64,000 nucleotides of DNA, taken from the NCBI GenBank assembly GCA_036397035.1, contig DASWJS010000034.1, forward strand, positions 1-64,000, written 5' to 3'. Shown here one piece after another: positions 1 to 8,796 of this stretch; within the stretch, counting starts at the first letter, position 1; every line of letters begins with the position of its first letter. The translations under genes and the position numbers were made by a program. This DNA is from DASWJS01 sp036397035 (lineage in GTDB: Bacteria > Actinomycetota > AC-67). Below the pieces are notes generated by a model. That model saw only the letters and a program-made list of their open reading frames with translations. It did not search any database and had not been told where the DNA came from.

Positions 1-983
1 GGCGCGCGCGCTCGCGCGCGCGCCGACACCTCCCCCACCACCGCGGCCTCGTTCCCTTCGATCGCCACGTCCGCCTTGCGGCCGAGCGCGAACGCTCCCG
101 GGTCCGAGTCGACGCGCACGAGGGTGCAGCCGTCGTGGAACGCGCCGCCGGCCACCATCAGGTCGAGGTCGGCGCCGACGACGAGCGCGAGGTCCGCCTC
201 GCCGAAGGCGATCTGCGCCGGCTCGCCGAGCAGCGAAGGAAATCCGAGCGCGTGCTCGTGCGAGTCGGGGATCAGGCCGCGGGCGGCGCGCGTCGTGAAG
301 GTGGGAAGGGCGGCGCGCTCGATCAGGCTTCGGAGGCCGGCGCTCGCGCCGGAGAACCATGCGCGAGAGCCGGCGAGGAGCACCGGGCGCTCGGCTCGGT
401 CGAGGGCGTCGACGAGGGTCTCGAGTTCGGCCGGAGAGGGACCGGGCCGGGCCGGCCGGATGGGGGGAGCGACAGGGACGTCGGCGCGGCCGTGCTGAAC
501 GTCGAGCGGCAGATCGAGCACCGCGACGCCGGGGCGGCGCTCGCGCGTCGCGGCGAAGGCTCGCGCGGTGCGGCCGGCCGCTTCCTCCGCCGAGCGAGCC
601 GTCCCCGTCCAGCGCGACCACGGCGCGGCGATCGCCGCCTGGTCGGCCTCACCGGGGTGACCGGCGCCGCGGTCGGCCTGCGCGACGCCGCCGGTCAGGC
701 AGAGCACGGGGATGCCGCAGGCGTCGGCGTCCGCGAGGCCCGTGGCCGCGTTGAGGAGTGCCGGAGTGTTGGACGTGATCACGACGCCGGTGCGCGCGGT
801 CGCGTAGGCCCATCCCGCGGCCATCCACGCGGCGCCCCGCTCGTCCCGCGTGTCCACGATGCGGATGCCGGCGCGATCGATCGCGTCGAGCAGCGGGTTC
901 GTGTGGTCGCCGCACAGCGTGAAGACGACCGGGACGTCGTGCGCCGAGAGCGTCTCGGCGATCGCGTCCGCGCCGGTGCGCAT
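1..983 (-). CDS. Thiamine diphosphate-dependent enzyme, N-terminal part (cut by window edge)
   Basis: This is the N-terminal 327 codons of an acetolactate synthase/benzoylformate decarboxylase-type ThDP enzyme; the frame stays open to the left edge, so the C-terminal cofactor-binding domain lies outside. The pyrimidine-binding domain comes first, with the expected catalytic glutamate at about E48 in a TRDERGAAWMA context. The start of the central domain follows (LVVGADLDLMVAGG near residue 265). The ATG at 983 lies 8 nt after the stop of the 2-hydroxyacid dehydrogenase gene, so the two form an operon. The family decarboxylates or condenses 2-oxo acids. Pairing with a dehydrogenase that interconverts 2-hydroxy and 2-oxo acids suggests joint handling of a 2-oxo acid, which is inference. 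The substrate cannot be told from this half. Confidence 0.85.
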   Translation of the reverse strand, partial: MRTGADAIAETLSAHDVPVVFTLCGDHTNPLLDAIDRAGIRIVDTRDERGAAWMAAGWAYATARTGVVITSNTPALLNAATGLADADACGIPVLCLTGGVAQADRGAGHPGEADQAAIAAPWSRWTGTARSAEEAAGRTARAFAATRERRPGVAVLDLPLDVQHGRADVPVAPPIRPARPGPSPAELETLVDALDRAERPVLLAGSRAWFSGASAGLRSLIERAALPTFTTRAARGLIPDSHEHALGFPSLLGEPAQIAFGEADLALVVGADLDLMVAGGAFHDGCTLVRVDSDPGAFALGRKADVAIEGNEAAVVGEVSARARARA

Positions 984-991
984 CGGCTCGG

Positions 992-1975
992 CTAGTGGTG
1001 GCCGCCGGCGCCGACGACGTCCGTCGGCTCCTCGCCGGCGGCCCAGCGGCGGCAGTTCTCGGCCGCGGCTTGCAGGATGCGCAGCAGCGACTCGGCGGTG
1101 ACGCCGGCCATGTGCGGCGAGAGCACAACGTTGGGCAGGCGAAGGAGCGGGTCGTCGGGCGGCGGCGGTTCGGGATCGAAGACGTCGATCGCCGCCGCAC
1201 GGATCCGGTTCGTGCGCAGCGCCTCGACGAGCGCGTCGTGATCGACGACCGGGCCGCGCGAGGTGTTCACCAGGATCGCCTCGTGCTTCATCAAGGCGAA
1301 CTGCTCGGCGCCGATCAACGCGGCGGTCGATCCGGAGGCGGGGACGTGGAGCGTGACGACGTCGGCCGCGCGCAGCAGCTCGTCGAAGGGCACGGCCGTC
1401 GCCCCGAGCTGCCGCTCGACCTCGGGCGGCGGCGGGGAGGGGTCGTGGTAGAGCACGCGCATGTCGAAGGCGCGGGCGCGTTTCGCGACCTCCCGGCCGA
1501 TACGTCCGAAGCCGACGATGCCGATGGTCTTACCGGCAAGCTCGAAGATGCCGGACTGCATCAGCTCTACGTTGACGAAGCGCCCCTCGGCGAGCGCGGT
1601 GTGCCCCGGGACGAGCTTGCGGGAGGCGGCGCCGGCGATCAGGATCGTCCACTCGGCCACGGTGTGCGCCTCGGCGCCGCTGGACGCGATGGTCGCCACC
1701 GGCACGCCGGCCGCGTTGGCCGCCTCCAGGTCCACGTGATCGAAGCCGTGCCCCGGCACTTGGATCAACCTGAGCTTCGGGCACCGCTTGACCAGGGTGC
1801 CGTCGACCGGCGCGAGCGCGGCGATGAGCACGTCGGCCTCCGCCGCGACGTCGTCGGGGACGGCGGCCTGGTCGCCGTAGCCGTGGACGTCCCAGCCCTC
1901 GCCGAGCAGGTGCGAGAAGAACGGCCCTGCCAGGTCGGGATTGTGCGGTGGAGCAACGAGGACGATCGCGTTCAT
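992..1975 (-). CDS. D-isomer-specific 2-hydroxyacid dehydrogenase
   Basis: This 327-residue NAD(P)-dependent dehydrogenase interconverts a 2-oxo acid and its D-2-hydroxy acid in the cytoplasm. The Rossmann motif GFGRIG is at residues 155-160. The catalytic set is complete: R240 in NTSRGP, E269 in FDPEP and H288 in SPHMAG. Length and architecture match the glyoxylate/hydroxypyruvate reductase and phosphoglycerate dehydrogenase superfamily, without an ACT regulatory domain. It is the first gene of a minus-strand pair, 8 nt ahead of the ThDP enzyme. Substrate specificity cannot be read from the sequence. Confidence 0.93.
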   Translation of the reverse strand: MNAIVLVAPPHNPDLAGPFFSHLLGEGWDVHGYGDQAAVPDDVAAEADVLIAALAPVDGTLVKRCPKLRLIQVPGHGFDHVDLEAANAAGVPVATIASSGAEAHTVAEWTILIAGAASRKLVPGHTALAEGRFVNVELMQSGIFELAGKTIGIVGFGRIGREVAKRARAFDMRVLYHDPSPPPPEVERQLGATAVPFDELLRAADVVTLHVPASGSTAALIGAEQFALMKHEAILVNTSRGPVVDHDALVEALRTNRIRAAAIDVFDPEPPPPDDPLLRLPNVVLSPHMAGVTAESLLRILQAAAENCRRWAAGEEPTDVVGAGGHH

Positions 1976-2030
1976 GCCCTGACCCTCCGTCGGGGTGCGT
2001 CAAGATCCCGGTCGGAGAGCAGGATAGGGG

Positions 2031-4049
2031 TTAGAGGCAGAGCGTCGTCGAGAAGCCGCGGTCCCAGCCGCGGCCGTAGCCGCCCTCGGACCAGCACCGG
2101 TCGTTTCCGGCCGCGGGGGCCGTGTAGGAGTCTGCGCCGTCGCCGTCGAACAGCAGGCCGAGACCCGCGATGCTGTTGGCCCATCCCTGGACCCATTCCT
2201 GCACGGCGCCGTCCGTCGTGGCGGTCCCCTGCGACGTCGTCTCGACCGTCGTCGTGACGGCCGTGCTCGCGTAGGAATCGTCGCCGCCCGTGTCGGCGAG
2301 CACGCCGCGCGCCGTCTGCTCGACGGCGCCCTGGCCGAGGGTCCTGCTCGGGCCTGCCGTCGCCGTCGCCTTTTCGGGGCCGGAGCTGCGGTTCGTCGCC
2401 GCAGCCGTCGCCGTCGTGACGCTGCTCATCGCGTACACGTCGTCGCCGCCGACGTCGACGAGCGCGGCGTCGCCGAACGACGCGCCTCCCTGGCCGTACG
2501 CAAGCGTCCCCGCCGCGGCCGCGACGGCGATGGCGGCATTGGATCCGCCGGGGCACTGCTGGTTGGTCGTCGTGGAGGATGCCAGTGCGGCGCTCGACGC
2601 CTCGATCCGGCGGACGTCGTTGCCCCCGCCGTCGACGAGCGTCGCGGTGCCGAGGATCGCGCCTCCCTGCGCGAGCGCCCTTGAAGCCGGCAGGTGAACC
2701 TCGACGGGCGTCTCGTGGCAGGTCCCGTCCTCGATCGTCACGCGGTCGTGGGTCCTGCCGATCGCGGTCGCGACGGTGGAGTCGTCGCCCGAGCCGTCCA
2801 CCAGGAGGCCGCCGCCCCCACCGCCGCCGCCTTGCGCGACGACGTCGCCGGTGCCGCCGGCCGCTCGCGCCAGGTACGTGTCGGACCCGCCGGCTTCCAC
2901 CAGGATCCCGTTGCCGACTTCGGAGGCTCCCTGCGCTTCGACGTCGCCCGGCCCGATCCCGAAGCGGTCGTTGGTCGGCGACGCGTGCGTCTGGTGCTCG
3001 CGCGAGGTCGCGCGGGCCTGGTAGGCGTCGCCATCCGCGCCGAAGTCGAGCAGCGCGCCGATCCCGCCGATCGCGTTGCCCTGTCCCGCGGCCCACGCGC
3101 CGGACCCGTCGGTGGTCGCCTCGATGGTGAAGCGGTCGCTGCCGGCGGCGTCCAGCAGCACGCCCGCACCGGCGAAGGCCGATCCCTGCCCCTGTGCGCG
3201 CGCTTGCTGCGAGACCGGGCCCGGCTCCGGCGCGGTCGTGCGGGCGCGAATCGTGTAGGAGTCGTCGCCCGCGAGGTCGGCGAGCACGCCCACGCCGAGC
3301 GTCCCCATGCCCTGCCCGCGCACGCGGAAGACGGCGATCGGTTCCGTGCTCGCCGCCGACTGGTCGTCCAGGTAGGTGTCGTCGCCGTCCACGTCGACGA
3401 GCACGCGCACGCCGATCTCGGCATACGCGGCCGGGCCGAGGTAGGTGTCGTCGCCGCCGAGGTCCAGCAGCAGGGTTGGATCGAGCGCGGCGTGGTCGTA
3501 GGTGTTCGAGCCGTCGCCCCCGACGACGATCGAGCAGTCGGCGGACTCGTAGACGACCGACCCGCCGGCGCCGCACGAGCTGGCCGCCGCCGCCACCGCG
3601 CCGCGCGGCGTCGCGCGATCGACGGCTTCCAGGATCGTCAGCGCCGCGTCGGCCAGCAGGCGCTCGTGGACGGGCGCGCGCCGGACGGCGGCGGCGTCTC
3701 CGCGCAGGATCGCCGCGCGCTGCGGTTCGGTCAGGTCGCGGAGCGCCCGCGTGCGAAGGCGCTCGGCCGTGGCGATCGCGCCCGCCAGGCGTTCGAGCGC
3801 GCGACGGATCGCTCGCGGCGCGCCGGGCAGCGCGACGGGCTCGGCCGGGCGGGCGGTGGCGGCGAGCGAGAGCGAGTCGAGGGCGGCGGCGAGGGCCCGC
3901 ACGGGTCCACCGTCGAGGGCACCGAGCAACTCGCGCGCCCGCGCAAGCTCGCCGGGCGCGGGGGAAGACGGCTCCGGCGAGGCCGGAGCCACGGCGGCGG
4001 CGAGGAGCAATGTGAACAGCAGCGCCGCGGGAGTCGTTCGCGCGGTCAT
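2031..4049 (-). CDS. Exported GGDD-repeat protein, unknown function
   Basis: This 672-residue protein has an N-terminal signal peptide (hydrophobic stretch about residues 8-20 ending in an Ala-rich region) and an alpha-helical segment to about residue 150. The rest is built from at least eleven copies of a short acidic turn written loosely as G-x-L-x-D-x-G-G-D-D-x-Y, for example GGDDTYLG, DGDDTYLD, AGDDSYTI, GGSDTYLA and GGDDVYAM. Copies are spaced irregularly, mostly 30-60 residues apart, with Ala/Thr/Gln-rich strands between. The pattern suggests a beta-solenoid with Asp-rich, possibly calcium-binding turns, but the strict RTX nonapeptide GGxGxDxxx is absent. No catalytic motif is visible. 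It is probably secreted or surface-associated; the function is unknown. Confidence 0.8.
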   Translation of the reverse strand: MTARTTPAALLFTLLLAAAVAPASPEPSSPAPGELARARELLGALDGGPVRALAAALDSLSLAATARPAEPVALPGAPRAIRRALERLAGAIATAERLRTRALRDLTEPQRAAILRGDAAAVRRAPVHERLLADAALTILEAVDRATPRGAVAAAASSCGAGGSVVYESADCSIVVGGDGSNTYDHAALDPTLLLDLGGDDTYLGPAAYAEIGVRVLVDVDGDDTYLDDQSAASTEPIAVFRVRGQGMGTLGVGVLADLAGDDSYTIRARTTAPEPGPVSQQARAQGQGSAFAGAGVLLDAAGSDRFTIEATTDGSGAWAAGQGNAIGGIGALLDFGADGDAYQARATSREHQTHASPTNDRFGIGPGDVEAQGASEVGNGILVEAGGSDTYLARAAGGTGDVVAQGGGGGGGGLLVDGSGDDSTVATAIGRTHDRVTIEDGTCHETPVEVHLPASRALAQGGAILGTATLVDGGGNDVRRIEASSAALASSTTTNQQCPGGSNAAIAVAAAAGTLAYGQGGASFGDAALVDVGGDDVYAMSSVTTATAAATNRSSGPEKATATAGPSRTLGQGAVEQTARGVLADTGGDDSYASTAVTTTVETTSQGTATTDGAVQEWVQGWANSIAGLGLLFDGDGADSYTAPAAGNDRCWSEGGYGRGWDRGFSTTLCL

Positions 4050-4154
4050 GGGTGTTTCGTGTTTCGCCGCCCGGCGCGCGCAGCCCTCCCGGCCGTTCCA
4101 ATTGCCGGAAGCTTTGGGACGAATGTCCCGCGAAGCCGGCGCGCCGAGACCGAG

Positions 4155-4880
4155 CTAGTTCGCCGGCTCGCGCAGCGCGCCCGGCTCGTCTAGCCACCGG
4201 TTCATCGCCTCGACCCGGGCCCGGCGGGCCCTCGACACCAGCGTCACCGCCCGCCGGACGCGCCGCTGCGACGCCGGGGTGACGGCGACGTCGCGCAGCA
4301 GCGTCGCCGCCGGGTCGCCGGCCGGTTCGGACTCGTCGTATGCGTGGGCGTAGAAGTTGCGGACCTCGATGCCGTAGTGGTCGCGCATCCCCTCGTAGAG
4401 CGTGCGCGCGTAGTTCGTGCGCCCCGCTGCTCGCTCACCCGCGTAGGCGAACGCCGCCAGGCCCTCCTCGTAGGACCGGCGCATGAAGTACAGGGTCGTG
4501 AACGTCGAGCCGATCGACTCGGGCATCGGCTCGTAGCCGAGCAGCTCGACCTCCGTCACGCCGAGCTGCTCGGCCCATTCGATCTTCAGCCCGACGTGGC
4601 TCGGGTCGTCCAGCAGGCCAACCTCGCCCGCGTAGAGGCGGAACCAGTGCAGGTAATGCTCGCTCGATTCGAGCCACAGGGCGTCGGTGTCGGGCGCGTT
4701 GGCGATCATCACGGGGAACTCCGCGGTGTACCACGCGCCGAGGACGTAGAACTCCTTGCAGAGTCGCTTCAGCACCTCGATCGAGACGCGGCCCTCGCCG
4801 ACCGCCGTGTACAGCAGGTTCTCGGCGCGGTTGCGCGCGATGATCTCGTCCAGCTCGCTCAGGAAACCGTCGGTCGTCAT
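4155..4880 (-). CDS. Haem-oxygenase-fold, possible diiron (HDO-like) protein
   Basis: This 241-residue, probably all-helical protein resembles the TenA/PqqC/CADD superfamily, often labelled iron-containing redox enzyme. Residues E71 and H78 give the E-x6-H spacing of the first metal-ligand pair in CADD-type haem-oxygenase-like diiron enzymes. E149, H168, H179 and D182 are candidates for the remaining ligands, but the classical H-x3-D-x2-H triad is not clear, so metal binding is inference. It lacks the cysteine usual in thiaminase-type TenA. The gene stands alone between two exported-protein genes, so context gives no substrate. Alternatives are a PqqC-like oxidase or a thiamin salvage protein. 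Confidence 0.65.
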   Translation of the reverse strand: MTTDGFLSELDEIIARNRAENLLYTAVGEGRVSIEVLKRLCKEFYVLGAWYTAEFPVMIANAPDTDALWLESSEHYLHWFRLYAGEVGLLDDPSHVGLKIEWAEQLGVTEVELLGYEPMPESIGSTFTTLYFMRRSYEEGLAAFAYAGERAAGRTNYARTLYEGMRDHYGIEVRNFYAHAYDESEPAGDPAATLLRDVAVTPASQRRVRRAVTLVSRARRARVEAMNRWLDEPGALREPAN

Positions 4881-4935
4881 CCCTCGGCGACGTGCGGATC
4901 GCCCCTCCGGGCGTCAGGGTAGCCGAGCCGCGGCG

Positions 4936-5664
4936 CTACGCCGCGACGAGCACGAACGACAGCGTCGCCGGATCGCTCACGTTGCCGACGTTGTCGCGCG
5001 CCGCGGCCTCGGCCACGTAGGTGCCCGAGGAGATCCCCTCGAAGGTGGCGCTCCAGTTTCCGTCCGGCGCCACGGAAACGGTGAGCGGGTCCGGCGGCGT
5101 CCCGGCGCCCAGCACCGGGGTCGTGTTTGCAAGGGTCACCGTCACCGTCTTCGCGCCCGAAGCGATCACGGCGGCGCCGCCCGCCTCGTCGGCCGCCGTT
5201 CCGACGATGGTCGCGTCCTCGTTCAGGAAGACGGCGCCGACCGATGTTTGTTCCTGACTCGTGATCGTGATGACGGGCGGCGTCGCGTCCTGCGTGCTGC
5301 TCTTGATGGTCGACCACGGGCCGGGCGTGCACGCGCCGGGCTTGGTCGCTCGCGCGTGGAAGTAATGGGTGCGTTCGGCGAGGCCGTGGATCTCTCGCGG
5401 CGAGCCGCTCGCGCTCGCGGAGAACGATTGAACGGTCGAGGCGAACGCGCCCTCGGACGTCGTGTCCGGGGTTGTTGAGATCTCGATCTCGACGCTGCTT
5501 CCCTGTCCGGTCACCGTCCAGGACACGAGGTTGTCCGAGCCGCGCGCGAAGGCCGGAAGCGAGATGGCCACCGAGCCGCACGGCGTGGCGGCGCGCGACG
5601 CAACCGGGAGCGCGCCGGCGACGACCAGCGCGAGCAGCGCGCACACGAGCGGACGGCGTTCCAT
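4936..5664 (-). CDS. Exported protein with Ig/fibronectin III-like domains
   Basis: This 242-residue protein starts with a signal peptide (ERRPLVCALLALVVAGALPVASRA). About two beta-sandwich modules follow. The first, about residues 30-120, has the HYFHARATKP pattern typical of fibronectin III-like strands. The second, about 125-235, has the bacterial Ig-like signature ending in YVAEAAARDNVGNVSDPATL. No enzyme motif is present. I placed the start at the ATG at 5664 because it directly precedes the signal peptide; a longer open frame upstream runs antisense-like through egtD sequence and has no signal. It is likely a secreted or wall-attached adhesion or spacer protein. Downstream of egtD, separated by GC-rich dyads, it is probably not part of the ergothioneine operon. 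Confidence 0.75.
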   Translation of the reverse strand: MERRPLVCALLALVVAGALPVASRAATPCGSVAISLPAFARGSDNLVSWTVTGQGSSVEIEISTTPDTTSEGAFASTVQSFSASASGSPREIHGLAERTHYFHARATKPGACTPGPWSTIKSSTQDATPPVITITSQEQTSVGAVFLNEDATIVGTAADEAGGAAVIASGAKTVTVTLANTTPVLGAGTPPDPLTVSVAPDGNWSATFEGISSGTYVAEAAARDNVGNVSDPATLSFVLVAA

Positions 5665-5681
5665 GAGGTGTAGTTCTGCGC

Positions 5682-5719
5682 ACGCGCCGGCGCGTCCTGC
5701 CGTCCGCGCCCGCGCGGCA
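5682..5719 (-). terminator. GC-rich dyads after egtD, possible terminator
   Basis: The spacer between egtD and the Ig-like gene holds a perfect 14-bp palindrome (ACGCGCCGGCGCGT, 5682-5695) followed by a second GC-rich dyad at 5698-5719. No T-run follows, so this could be a factor-assisted terminator or simply GC bias. Confidence 0.3.
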
Positions 5720-5768
5720 GCGGAAATCCCAAACGAATCGGCGCGAAACGGAAGGGACGGCTCGCGCG

Positions 5769-6746
5769 TCAGTCCAGCACGGCCAGGGAGAGCGCGAAGT
5801 CGCCGGCTCGGTCGGTCCACCACCGGGCGAGCCGAAGCCCCGCTGCGCGCAGCTCGCGCTCCACGGTCTGCCGGGTGAACTTGGCGCTGATCTCCGTGCG
5901 CATCTCCTCGCCTTCGGCGAAGGAGACCTCCATGCCGAGCGCCGTCAGCGTGACCGTGTGCTCCTTCATCGCGCGCAACCGCATCTCGATCCACTCGTTC
6001 CGCGGGTCCCACAGCGCGACGTGCTCGAACAGGTCCGGCTCGAAGGTCGCGCGCAGCTCGCGGTTCAGCACGTGCAGGACGTTGCGGTTGAACTCGGCGG
6101 TGACTCCCGCGTCGTCGTCGTAGGCGCGCTCGAGCCGTTCCCGGTCCTTCACCAGGTCGGTGCCCAGCAGGAGCGCGTCGCCGTGGCTCATGCGACCGAC
6201 GAGGGTAGCCAGGAACCGGGCGCGCTCGGCCGGGCGAAGATTTCCGATCGTGCCGCCGAGGAAGGCGACGAGCTGGCGTCCCTCGGGCGGGATCGTGCCG
6301 AGGTGATGCTCGAAGTCGCCGACGATGGCGTGGACCTCGATCCCGGGATACTCGTCGAGGATCGCGCCCGCCGTGGACAGCAGCGTGGCCTCGCTGATGT
6401 CGAAGGGGATGAAACGGCGCAGCCGGCCGGTCGCGCGCACCGCGTCGAGCAGCATCCGGGTCTTCTCCGACGTGCCGCTGCCCAGCTCCACCAGCGTGTC
6501 CGCCCCCGACGCGGCAGCGATCTCGCCCGCGCGCGCGACGAGGATCTCGCGCTCGCGCCGGGTCGGGTAGTACTCCTCCAGCCGCGTGATCTCGTCGAAC
6601 AGCGCCGAGCCGCGGTCGTCGTAGAACCACTTGGGAGGAAGCTCCTTGGGCGCGGCGGTCAGGCCCGCACGCGCATCGGCGCGCAGGGCGTGCGCGAGGT
6701 CGCTCGGTCCGAGGTGGACGTCCGTTCGGAGGTTGGGTCTGGTCAT
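5769..6746 (-). CDS. egtD: L-histidine N-alpha-methyltransferase (EgtD)
   Basis: EgtD trimethylates histidine to hercynine with SAM, the first committed intermediate of ergothioneine biosynthesis. The 325-residue length matches the family (about 320). The SAM site is visible as [18 protein letters not shown] near residue 85, followed by FIPFDISE. The DUF2260-type features FLGGTIGNL, near residue 170, and the C-terminal [10 protein letters not shown] are family hallmarks, the latter belonging to the histidine-binding region. I chose the ATG at 6746 because the protein then begins in the conserved N-terminal region; the frame stays open upstream without similarity. It is the last gene of egtABCD, 11 nt after egtC. 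Confidence 0.95.
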   Translation of the reverse strand: MTRPNLRTDVHLGPSDLAHALRADARAGLTAAPKELPPKWFYDDRGSALFDEITRLEEYYPTRREREILVARAGEIAAASGADTLVELGSGTSEKTRMLLDAVRATGRLRRFIPFDISEATLLSTAGAILDEYPGIEVHAIVGDFEHHLGTIPPEGRQLVAFLGGTIGNLRPAERARFLATLVGRMSHGDALLLGTDLVKDRERLERAYDDDAGVTAEFNRNVLHVLNRELRATFEPDLFEHVALWDPRNEWIEMRLRAMKEHTVTLTALGMEVSFAEGEEMRTEISAKFTRQTVERELRAAGLRLARWWTDRAGDFALSLAVLD

Positions 6747-6757
6747 CGGTCCGTTCC

Positions 6758-7495
6758 TTACAGGGAGTCGACTGCGATCTCGTTCGCGCCGGCCGTGACG
6801 ACGCTGAGGTCGGGAACGTGCCTCCACGCCTTGTCGTCGTCGAACGGCTCGCTCGCGACGACGGTTGCGTCGCCGGCTCGCGTGAAGAGCGAGGCGCCGT
6901 ACACGGTGGCCGCGATGCGGGTCCCGTCGGTCAGGAGCATCGTCAGCCGCCCGCCGGAGAGGCCCTTGACCGTCGCCACCACGGCGGCGAGCGCTTCGGC
7001 CGGCTGCTCGCCCGCGTCGAGCCGGTCGAGCGCGAGCGCGAAGAGCACCTCCGAGTCGACGCCGGTCTCGATCGCCGCCGCGCGTGCGCGGGAGACCTGC
7101 GCGCGCAGGTCCACGTTCACGCCGTGATGCCAGCCCTCGACGGCACCGTTGTGCGCGAAGAGCCACGGTCCGGACGCAAACGGTGCGACGCTCGACTCGT
7201 CCACCGGGAACCCGGGGGTGGCGCTTCGCACGGCGGCGCACACCGCGTCCGAGGCGATCATCGGCGCGATGCCGGCGAACGTTCGGTCGCTCCACATCGG
7301 CTGCGCGCGCCGGTAGACGGCCGGCTCCGCACGCCGGGCCCGGTCGTACCACCCCACGCCGAACCCGTCGGCGTTCACGACCCCGTGCGTCTGGTAGCGC
7401 GGCGCCCAGGACTGCCGCAGCAGGGAGTGCTCGGGCGCGAGCAGCAACTCCTCCAGCGTGACCGCCGGGCCGAGGTAGGCGAGCATCCGGCACAT
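6758..7495 (-). CDS. egtC: Ergothioneine biosynthesis amidohydrolase EgtC
   Basis: EgtC removes the glutamyl group from the gamma-glutamyl-hercynylcysteine sulfoxide made by EgtB. It is a class II glutamine amidotransferase-fold (Ntn) hydrolase of 245 residues. The nucleophilic cysteine is residue 2 (MCRML), exposed after removal of the initiator Met. The motifs [11 protein letters not shown] (about residue 42) and [11 protein letters not shown] (about 112) line the active site. The start codon lies 2 nt after the egtB stop, so translation is probably coupled. Confidence 0.94.
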   Translation of the reverse strand: MCRMLAYLGPAVTLEELLLAPEHSLLRQSWAPRYQTHGVVNADGFGVGWYDRARRAEPAVYRRAQPMWSDRTFAGIAPMIASDAVCAAVRSATPGFPVDESSVAPFASGPWLFAHNGAVEGWHHGVNVDLRAQVSRARAAAIETGVDSEVLFALALDRLDAGEQPAEALAAVVATVKGLSGGRLTMLLTDGTRIAATVYGASLFTRAGDATVVASEPFDDDKAWRHVPDLSVVTAGANEIAVDSL

Positions 7496-7497
7496 GC

Positions 7498-8796
7498 TCA
7501 GGCGTCCCGCGCGCAGCGAAAGCCGCTGAAGATCTGACGGCGGATCGGGTAGTCCCAGTTGCGGAAGGTGGCGCGGGCGAGCGACGGGTGCGTCGCCCAC
7601 GAGCCGCCGCGCAGCACCTTGAACTTCGGCCCGAAGAAGACCTCGGAGTACTCGCGATAGGGGAACGCGCCGAAGTCGGGGTAGGGGGTGAAGTCCGACG
7701 ACGTCCACTCCCACACGTCCCCGGTCATCTGCTGGACGCCCGACGGGCTCGCGCCGGACGGGAACGAGCCGATCGGAGCGGGACCGAAGACGCGCTGGCC
7801 GAGGTTCGCGCGATGCTCGTCCGGCTCCTCGGCGCCCCACGGGAAGCGTCGCTTGTGCCCGGCGATCGCGTCCCAGGTCGCGGCCTTCTCCCACTCGGCT
7901 TCGGTCGGCAGCCGCTTGCCCGCCCACCGCGCGTAGGCGTCGGCTTCGTACCAGCACACGTGCTGCACAGGCTCGTCCGGCCGGAGCGGAATGCGGCGTC
8001 CGAAGCGCTCGACCGTCCACGAGCGATCGCCCTCGCGCCGCCAGAACTGCGGGTGTTCGAGCCCGGCCTTCAGCCGCCAGGCCCACCCCTCCTCGCTCCA
8101 GTGCCGGTTGTCGTCGTAGCCGCCGTCGTCGACGAAGGCCAGGAACTGAGCGTTGGTGACCGGGAAGGCGTCGATGAAGTACGGCGGCAGGTCGACGGTG
8201 TGGCCGGCGCGCTCGTTGTCGAACGCGTACGGCTCGTCCTCGGTCCCCATCGTGAAGGGGCCGCCGTCGACGAGAACCTCGTTCGTCACGACGAGCGCCG
8301 GATCGCCGCCGGCGAGCGCGGGCCGAGCGAACGCCGCATAGCCGGGGCCTTCCATCAGTTGGAGCGCCGCCAGGATCGTCTCGTCGTGCATGTGCTCGTG
8401 CTGGACGACCATCCCGTAGAGGTACCCCTCGCGCAGGTGCGGGTTCCCGTCGTCGAAGCGCGCGCGCTCCAGACCGTCGAGCACGCGGTCCCGCACGTCG
8501 CCGACGTAGGCGCGCGCCTCCGAAGGCGGGAGCATCGGCAGCTTCCTGCGCTCCGCGCGCGGCGTGAGGAACGCGTCGTAAACGCCGTCCAGCTCGGGCC
8601 GCACGCGCTCCAGGCCGAGCCGTCCGAGCAGCCAGATCTCCTCGTAGTTGCCGACGTGCGCGAGGTCCCAGACGACCGGCGACATCAACGGCGAGTGCTG
8701 CGTGGACTGCAAGGCCTCCGGCAGCGGGTCGAGCAGCCCGAGCGAGCGCTCGCGACCGTGGACCAGCTCGCGGGCGAGCCGTTCCTTCACGTCCAC
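7498..8796 (-). CDS. egtB: Hercynine oxygenase EgtB (sulfoxide synthase)
   Basis: EgtB is a non-haem iron enzyme joining hercynine to gamma-glutamylcysteine with O2 to form the sulfoxide. This 432-residue protein has an N-terminal DinB-like domain with iron ligands H47 (DLAHVGN) and H133/H137 of the H-x3-H-x-E motif. A C-terminal formylglycine-generating-enzyme-like domain follows, about residues 175-430 (motifs [47 protein letters not shown]). The start is a GTG immediately after the egtA stop TAG, with no intervening base. Use of gamma-glutamylcysteine, the mycobacterial-type route, is supported by adjacent egtA and egtC. Confidence 0.95.
   Translation of the reverse strand: MDVKERLARELVHGRERSLGLLDPLPEALQSTQHSPLMSPVVWDLAHVGNYEEIWLLGRLGLERVRPELDGVYDAFLTPRAERRKLPMLPPSEARAYVGDVRDRVLDGLERARFDDGNPHLREGYLYGMVVQHEHMHDETILAALQLMEGPGYAAFARPALAGGDPALVVTNEVLVDGGPFTMGTEDEPYAFDNERAGHTVDLPPYFIDAFPVTNAQFLAFVDDGGYDDNRHWSEEGWAWRLKAGLEHPQFWRREGDRSWTVERFGRRIPLRPDEPVQHVCWYEADAYARWAGKRLPTEAEWEKAATWDAIAGHKRRFPWGAEEPDEHRANLGQRVFGPAPIGSFPSGASPSGVQQMTGDVWEWTSSDFTPYPDFGAFPYREYSEVFFGPKFKVLRGGSWATHPSLARATFRNWDYPIRRQIFSGFRCARDA

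Noticed and set aside
1..24. GC dinucleotide run at the left edge
   Set aside because: It is in frame within the ThDP enzyme (an Ala/Arg-rich segment), and short runs of this kind recur in the window; there is no evidence of a separate repeat.
2031..4049. RTX toxin-type repeats in the exported protein
   Set aside because: The nonapeptide GGxGxDxxx is not found and spacing is irregular, so the RTX label is not supported.
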